DNA of 64,000 nt from Mycobacterium heidelbergense (GTDB taxonomy: Bacteria; Actinomycetota; Actinomycetes; Mycobacteriales; Mycobacteriaceae). A model generated the notes under the pieces. That model saw nothing but the letters and a program-made list of their open reading frames with translations. It had not been told where the DNA came from and ran no database searches. The translations under genes were made by a program, and so were the position numbers. This document shows positions 59,674-64,000 of this stretch, one piece after another (the first letter of the stretch is position 1; each line of letters starts with the position of its first letter). The stretch spans positions 248,001 through 312,000 of the forward strand of contig NZ_AP022615.1 of the NCBI RefSeq assembly GCF_010730745.1, written 5' to 3'.

Positions 59674-59735
59674 CGCCGAGCGTGACGTCAGGGCGAGATT
59701 TCGCGCGATTTTTCGCCCTGAGAGCACGCTCGGCG
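59674..59735. terminator. Long interrupted inverted repeat between convergent genes
   Basis: Outer arms 59674-59684 (CGCCGAGCGTG) and 59725-59735, and inner arms 59688-59696 (TCAGGGCGA) and 59713-59721, are all perfect complements. The plus strand has a short T-run (GATTTTT) before the inner right arm. It separates the stops of sirR (+) and fadE21 (-). Confidence 0.6.
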
Positions 59736-59749
59736 CCGCCGCTTGGTGT

Positions 59750-60988
59750 CTAGCCCAGCAGGCCCTTGGCGATGTGGGTGACCTGAACCTCGTTGCTGCC
59801 GGCGTAGATCATCAGCGACTTGGCGTCGCGGGCCAGCTGCTCCACCCGGTACTCGGCCATGTAGCCGTTGCCGCCGAACAGCTGCACGGCCTCCATCGCC
59901 ACCTCGGTGGCCGCCTCCGAGGAGTACAGCTTGATCGCCGAGGCCTCGGCCAGCGTCAGCGGTTTACCGGCCCGCTGACGTTCGATGGTCGCAAACACCA
60001 TGTTCTGCACGTTCATTCGCGCGATTTCCATCTTGGCCAGCTTGAGCTGGATCAGCTGGAACTGCCCGATGTTGCGGCCCCACAGCGTGCGGGTCTTCGC
60101 GTAATCCACGCACAGCCGGTGGCATTCGTTGATGATGCCCAGCGCCATCATCGCGATCCCGATCCGCTCGGCCGCGAAATTGGCCCGGGCGCTGTCGCGG
60201 CCGTCGCCGTCGGCGTGCCGTTCGTTCTCGCCGAGCAGCCGGTCGGGGGTCAGCCGCACGTTGTCGAAGAACAGTTCGCCCGTCGGCGAGGACATCATGC
60301 CCATCTTCTTGAACGGCTTGCCCTGCGTCAGGCCCGGCATGCCGGCGTCCAGCACGAAGACCAGCACCGGGCGGTTGCGGGGGTCCGAAGCGGGGTCCCC
60401 GTCGTCGGCGAGTTTGGCGTAGACCACCAGCACGTCGGCGTCGGGCCCGTTGGTGATGAACGTCTTCTGCCCGTTGAGGATGTAGTCCGCACCGTCGCGC
60501 TTGACGTGGGTCTTCATGCCGCCGAACGCGTCCGAGCCCGAGTCCGGTTCGGTGATGGCCCACGCCGCAATCTTTTTCAGCGTCATCAGCTCGGGCAGCC
60601 AGCGCTCCTTCTGGGCCAGCGTGCCGCGGCTCGCGATGGTCGCCGCGCCCAGGCCGAGGCTGACCGACGCGGTGCTCAGCAACCCGATGCTGACGGCGGC
60701 GATTTCGGACACCAGCACCGCGACCATCGACGCCTGGGCGCCCATGCCTCCGAAATCGCCTGTTTCTCCTTGCTTTTCGTTCTGCCCACTTCGTTCGCGG
60801 TCGAGCATCTTTGCGACCGACTCGGCGGCCAGCGCGTCGAGACCGAACTGGGCGAACAGCTTGCGGACGATCGGATAGGGCGACAGCGCACCGGTTTCCA
60901 GTTCGTCCAGGTGCGGACGGATCTCCTTGTCGACGAACTGGCGAACCGCGTCCCGAACCATCAGGTCGGTGTCGGACCATTCGAACAT
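59750..60988 (-). CDS. fadE21: Acyl-CoA dehydrogenase FadE21
   Basis: A 412-aa acyl-CoA dehydrogenase. FAD motif AITEPDSGSDAFGG (about 143-156), YILNGQKTFITNG and the C-terminal LFGGNGYMAEYRVEQLARDAK (with R-D preceding the base region; key GGNGYMAEYRVE). The ATG at 60988 follows AAGGG. It ends 12 nt before the divergent repeats and lies 7 nt downstream of ltp1, so both are co-transcribed. Substrate not determined. Confidence 0.93.
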   Translation of the reverse strand: MFEWSDTDLMVRDAVRQFVDKEIRPHLDELETGALSPYPIVRKLFAQFGLDALAAESVAKMLDRERSGQNEKQGETGDFGGMGAQASMVAVLVSEIAAVSIGLLSTASVSLGLGAATIASRGTLAQKERWLPELMTLKKIAAWAITEPDSGSDAFGGMKTHVKRDGADYILNGQKTFITNGPDADVLVVYAKLADDGDPASDPRNRPVLVFVLDAGMPGLTQGKPFKKMGMMSSPTGELFFDNVRLTPDRLLGENERHADGDGRDSARANFAAERIGIAMMALGIINECHRLCVDYAKTRTLWGRNIGQFQLIQLKLAKMEIARMNVQNMVFATIERQRAGKPLTLAEASAIKLYSSEAATEVAMEAVQLFGGNGYMAEYRVEQLARDAKSLMIYAGSNEVQVTHIAKGLLG

Positions 60989-60995
60989 GGCGCCC

Positions 60996-62186
60996 TTAGC
61001 GCTCGGCCCGCTGGTACGCGGTCACGACGGCGGCGCCGCCCAGCCCGATGTTGTGCTGCAGCGCGGCGGTGACGCCCGCGACCTGGCGCTTGTCGGCGGT
61101 CCCCCGCAGCTGCCAGGTCAGTTCGGCGCACTGCGCCAGCCCGGTCGCGCCCAACGGGTGGCCCTTGGAGATCAGGCCGCCGGACGGGTTGACGACCCAG
61201 CGCCCGCCGTAGGTGGTGTCGCCGTTGTCGATCAGCTTGGGGGCCTCGCCTGGGCCGCACAGGCCGAGGGCCTCGTAGAGCAGCAGCTCGTTGGCCGAGA
61301 AGCAGTCGTGCAGCTCGATCACCTGGAAGTCCTCGGGACCCAGCCCGGACTGGTCGTAGACCCGTTGCGCCGCTTGGACATTCATGTCGTGGCCGATGAG
61401 GCTCTTGGCGCTGCCGTCGAACGTCGACGCGAAATCGGTCGTCATGGCCTGGCCGACGATCTCCACCGCCTGACCGGCCAGCCCGTGGCGGTCGACGAAG
61501 CCCTCCGAGGCCACGATCGCCGCGCCCGACCCGTCCGACGTCGGCGAACACTGCAGCTTGGTCAGCGGGTCGGAGATCATCTTCGCCGCCAGGATGTCGT
61601 CGAGGGTGTAGGGCTCCTGGAACTGCGCGTAGGGGTTGTTGACGGAGTGCTTGTGATTCTTGTAGCCGATCTTGGCGAAATGCTCTGCGGTGCTGCCGTA
61701 TTGCCTCATGTGCTCGCGGCCGGCGGCGCCGAACATCCACGGCGCGACGGGCATCGCGAACTCGTCGATCTCGGCCATCGCCTTGACGTGCTTGCCCATC
61801 GGCGATTCGCGGTCCTGGAAGCCGCCGCCCAGCGAGCCGGGCTGCATCTTCTCGAAGCCGAGCGCGAGGGCGCAGTCGACGATCCCGCCGCGGACGGCCT
61901 GGGCCGCCAGGAACAGCGCCGTCGAGCCGGTGGAGCAGTTGTTGTTGACGTTGACGATCGGGATCCCGGTCATGCCCAGCTCGTAGAGCGCGCGCTGCCC
62001 GGACGTGGAATCGCCGGCGACATATCCGACGTAGCCCTGCTGCACCTCGCGGTAGTCGATGCCGGCGTCGGCCAGCGCGTTGGTGCCCGACTCCCTGGCC
62101 ATGTCCGGGTAGTCCCAGCCCTCGCGGCGGCCGGGCTTCTCGAACTTCGTCATGCCGACGCCGACGACGTAAACCTTGTTGGACAT
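60996..62186 (-). CDS. ltp1: Lipid-transfer protein/thiolase-like Ltp1 (SCP-x thiolase)
   Basis: A 396-aa thiolase-superfamily protein of the SCP-x type. The nucleophile Cys is in VNNNCSTGSTALFLA (about residue 88). The C-terminal His/Gly motifs are HDCFSANELL and NPSGGLISKGHPLGATG. The ATG at 62186 is set by AAGGGG. Relatives catalyse thiolysis or retro-aldol release in sterol side-chain degradation, but no DUF35 partner is seen next to it. Confidence 0.93.
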   Translation of the reverse strand: MSNKVYVVGVGMTKFEKPGRREGWDYPDMARESGTNALADAGIDYREVQQGYVGYVAGDSTSGQRALYELGMTGIPIVNVNNNCSTGSTALFLAAQAVRGGIVDCALALGFEKMQPGSLGGGFQDRESPMGKHVKAMAEIDEFAMPVAPWMFGAAGREHMRQYGSTAEHFAKIGYKNHKHSVNNPYAQFQEPYTLDDILAAKMISDPLTKLQCSPTSDGSGAAIVASEGFVDRHGLAGQAVEIVGQAMTTDFASTFDGSAKSLIGHDMNVQAAQRVYDQSGLGPEDFQVIELHDCFSANELLLYEALGLCGPGEAPKLIDNGDTTYGGRWVVNPSGGLISKGHPLGATGLAQCAELTWQLRGTADKRQVAGVTAALQHNIGLGGAAVVTAYQRAER

Positions 62187-62321
62187 CTTTGGCCCCTTCC
62201 GAACGGCTTGGAGGAGCGGCCCGCTGGCGATTGCCCAGGCCGCAATTAGACCCGGCCCCCAGTGTGCAACTTGGCCGTGTGGGACCGTCGGCCGGGGCCC
62301 CTTGCATAGCCTTTGCATAGC

Positions 62322-62384
62322 CGCCGAGCCTGTAATTTTGCAGGTCTCGACTCGGACTTTGTCTGCAGATTTACAGGCTCGGCG
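62322..62384. repeat. Perfect 14-bp inverted repeat between truB and ltp1
   Basis: Arms 62322-62335 (CGCCGAGCCTGTAA) and 62371-62384 are perfect complements, with an inner TTTGCAG/CTGCAGA pair. It lies just past the truB stop (62401) on the minus strand, upstream of ltp1. Terminator for truB or an operator for ltp1 are both possible. Confidence 0.6.
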
Positions 62385-62400
62385 AAGGGCGCGCGGCCCG

Positions 62401-63276
62401 CTACAGCGTCGCCGGGCGGATCACCACCACCGGCTTGGTCAGCGAACCCTCGTCGCGCAGCAGCGCGATCACCCGGCCGTCGGCGTCGGCGGCCGCGTAG
62501 ACGCCGTCGATGCCCGCCGCGGAAAGGGACCGGCCGTGGCTGGTCGCCTGCGCCTCGTCGGCGGTCAGGTCGCGGCGGGGGAACATCAGCAGGCACGCCT
62601 CGTCCAGGGTCCAGGTCAGCCGGGGCTCCGCGGCCAGGTCGTCGAGCGAGCGCGCCCGGTCCAGCCCGAAGCGGCCGACGCGGGTGCGCCGCAACGACGT
62701 CAGGTGCCCGCCCACCCCGAGCGCGGCGCCGAGATCGCGGGCCAGCGCGCGGATGTAGGTCCCCGACGAGCAGTCGACCTCGACGTCGACGTCCACGAGC
62801 CGGTCGTGGGCGCGGACATCCAGCACGTCGAAGCGGTCGATGCGCACCGGCCGGGCCGCCAGCTCGACGGCGTGGCCCTCGCGGACCAACCGATACGCGC
62901 GGCGGCCGCCCACCTTGATCGCGCTGACCGCCGACGGCACCTGCTCGATGTCGCCGCGCAGCCCGTCCACCGCGGCGGCGATCGCCTCGCCCGTCACACC
63001 CGACGCCGAAACAGATTGCAGCAGTTCACCTTCGGCGTCGTCGGTGGACGTGGTCTGGCCCAGGCGGACGGTCGCGGCGTACGACTTCGAGGCCCCGCTC
63101 AGCAGGCCGAGGATCTTGGTGGCACGGTTGACGCCGATCACCAGCACGCCGGTGGCCATCGGGTCCAGCGTGCCGGCGTGGCCGACCCGGCGGGTGGAAA
63201 AGACGCGGCGGCAGCGCGCCACGACGTCGTGACTGGTCATTCCGGCCGGCTTGTCGACGACCACCAAACCGCTCAT
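62401..63276 (-). CDS. truB: tRNA pseudouridine-55 synthase
   Basis: Isomerises U55 in the T-psi-C loop of tRNA. The 291-aa protein has GLVVVDKPAGMTSHDVVARC, the catalytic Asp in VGHAGTLDPMATGVL (about residue 38) and SGTYIRALARDLG. A short PUA-like C-domain follows. The ATG at 63276 overlaps the pptT stop (ATGA). Confidence 0.97.
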   Translation of the reverse strand: MSGLVVVDKPAGMTSHDVVARCRRVFSTRRVGHAGTLDPMATGVLVIGVNRATKILGLLSGASKSYAATVRLGQTTSTDDAEGELLQSVSASGVTGEAIAAAVDGLRGDIEQVPSAVSAIKVGGRRAYRLVREGHAVELAARPVRIDRFDVLDVRAHDRLVDVDVEVDCSSGTYIRALARDLGAALGVGGHLTSLRRTRVGRFGLDRARSLDDLAAEPRLTWTLDEACLLMFPRRDLTADEAQATSHGRSLSAAGIDGVYAAADADGRVIALLRDEGSLTKPVVVIRPATL

Positions 63277-63959
63277 AGCACGATCGCGGTCAGCACCAGC
63301 CTACGGTCGACCGACCACCGTCCCCGCAGCGCGGTCAGCGGCGGGCCCGACAGCGCCTCGCCGTCGATCAGGATCTTGGAGACGAACGCCCCGGCGGTGC
63401 CCGCGCCGGACGGATCGACGTCGAACACGACGTGGGCGTCCTCGAAACCCAGCCACCGCCTGGTCAGCGGGAACCAGGCCTTGTACGTTGCCTCCTTGGC
63501 GCAGAACAGGATTCGGTCCCAATGCAGGCCCGCGGGCAGGGCGGTGATCTCGTGGCGTTCCTCGTCGAGGGCGATCGCGCCCAGCACGCCGTTCGGCAGC
63601 ACGTCGTGCGGCTCGGCGTCGATGCCCACCGAGCGCACGGGGCCGGCGCGTCCCACCACCGCGCCGCGGTAGCCGGTGCAGTGCGTGAGGCTGCCCACCA
63701 CGCCGTCGGGCCAGCGCGGCTCGCCCTTGTCGCCCTTGAGGATCGGCACCGGCGGCACGCCGAGCTCGCCCAGCGCGACCCGGGCGCAGTGCCGGACGGT
63801 GACGAACTCGTTGCGCCGCTTGGCCACCGACTTGGCGATCAGCGGCTCCTCGTCGGGCAGCGGACTCAGGCCCGGCGGGTCGGAATACACCTCCGCATAC
63901 GCCAGGTCCCCGGACACCGTGTCGGGCAGTACCGACGACACCAGCGGCCGTCCGGTCAT
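63273..63959 (-). CDS. pptT: Phosphopantetheinyl transferase PptT
   Basis: Sfp-type transferase that activates carrier proteins of polyketide synthases, siderophore synthetases and related enzymes; essential in M. tuberculosis. The 228-aa protein has GDKGEPRWPDGVVGSLTHC, the Mg-binding SVGIDAEP, and the WDRILFCAKEATYKAWFP motif (the FxxKEAxYK signature). It is coupled by ATGA both to pptH upstream and to truB downstream. Confidence 0.97.
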   Translation of the reverse strand: MTGRPLVSSVLPDTVSGDLAYAEVYSDPPGLSPLPDEEPLIAKSVAKRRNEFVTVRHCARVALGELGVPPVPILKGDKGEPRWPDGVVGSLTHCTGYRGAVVGRAGPVRSVGIDAEPHDVLPNGVLGAIALDEERHEITALPAGLHWDRILFCAKEATYKAWFPLTRRWLGFEDAHVVFDVDPSGAGTAGAFVSKILIDGEALSGPPLTALRGRWSVDRRLVLTAIVL

Positions 63960-64000
63960 CGCGACTGCCGCTGCCGCAATCGCTCCCGGAACTGCTCGGA
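63956..64000 (-). CDS. pptH: Metallophosphoesterase PptH (C-terminal 14 codons only)
   Basis: The last 14 codons and TGA (63956-63958) of a frame entering from the right edge: SEQFRERLRQRQSR. The ATGA overlap with pptT matches M. tuberculosis Rv2795c (PptH), a phosphodiesterase that removes phosphopantetheine from carrier proteins and opposes PptT. The identity rests on position only; the catalytic domain lies outside the window. Confidence 0.7.
   Translation of the reverse strand, partial: SEQFRERLRQRQSR

Overview
This is a high-GC (roughly two-thirds G+C) actinobacterial chromosome segment from a slow-growing Mycobacterium, most likely of the M. avium complex or a close relative (inference). 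The gene order follows the M. tuberculosis block Rv2724c (fadE20) to Rv2795c (pptH) as I remember it. recA has no intein, and several M. tuberculosis genes of the block (PE_PGRS47, pspN, aldR, lppU, PPE43) are missing here. Most genes lie on the minus strand. Many are joined by 4-nt ATGA or GTGA overlaps that imply translational coupling.

Layout: 1-12.6 kb holds fadE20, hflX, dapF, miaA, an extradiol-dioxygenase-fold protein, two tandem DMT-type membrane paralogues, a DUF349 protein, miaB, recX and recA. recA is preceded by a PafBC-type promoter and a LexA box, and faces a divergent FhuF-like Fe-S protein. 13.5-19.3 kb holds a DUF3046 protein, a glycosyltransferase, ephG, the envelope-stress set clgR/pspA/pspM, pgsA3 and argA. 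19.3-27.4 kb holds ftsK, three small plus-strand enzymes, RNase J, dapA and thyX. 27.4-32 kb is an accessory block: VapBC21-like toxin-antitoxin, hsdS, hsdM and a YcaQ-type glycosylase, with no hsdR. 32-38 kb holds a DivIVA-like coiled coil, dfrA-thyA, a dienelactone hydrolase, and an acyl-CoA dehydrogenase pair with fabG5.

38.1-42.2 kb is the most atypical part. It carries a secreted Gly/Cys-repeat protein, decayed sequence, a GjpA-type porin, an AT-rich gene-poor stretch, a small ribbon-helix-helix antitoxin with a truncated MazF-like partner, and a frameshifted AbrB-type antitoxin. 42.2-46 kb returns to core genes (flavodoxin-like protein, dapB, UPF0158), followed by a second unclassified toxin-antitoxin-like pair and a 13E12-family fragment. 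46-64 kb holds a Rieske oxygenase/DapB-like dehydrogenase pair with a divergent TetR regulator, a GNAT protein, a flavin/ferredoxin reductase, ald, a nitronate monooxygenase, pepR-gpsI-rpsO-ribF, sirR, fadE21-ltp1, and truB-pptT-pptH (cut by the window end).

Themes: DAP/lysine synthesis (dapA, dapB, dapF), thymidylate and folate (thyX, thyA, dfrA), DNA repair and segregation (recA, recX, ftsK, YcaQ), tRNA modification (miaA, miaB, truB), RNA decay (RNase J, PNPase) and lipid metabolism (three fadE-type loci, ltp1, pptT). At least sixteen genes start 6-7 nt after a TANNNT hexamer, which predicts leaderless transcripts. Several intergenic gaps, mostly between convergent genes, hold imperfect palindromes that fall into recurring families. 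No rRNA, tRNA, CRISPR array, intact insertion sequence or prophage was seen.
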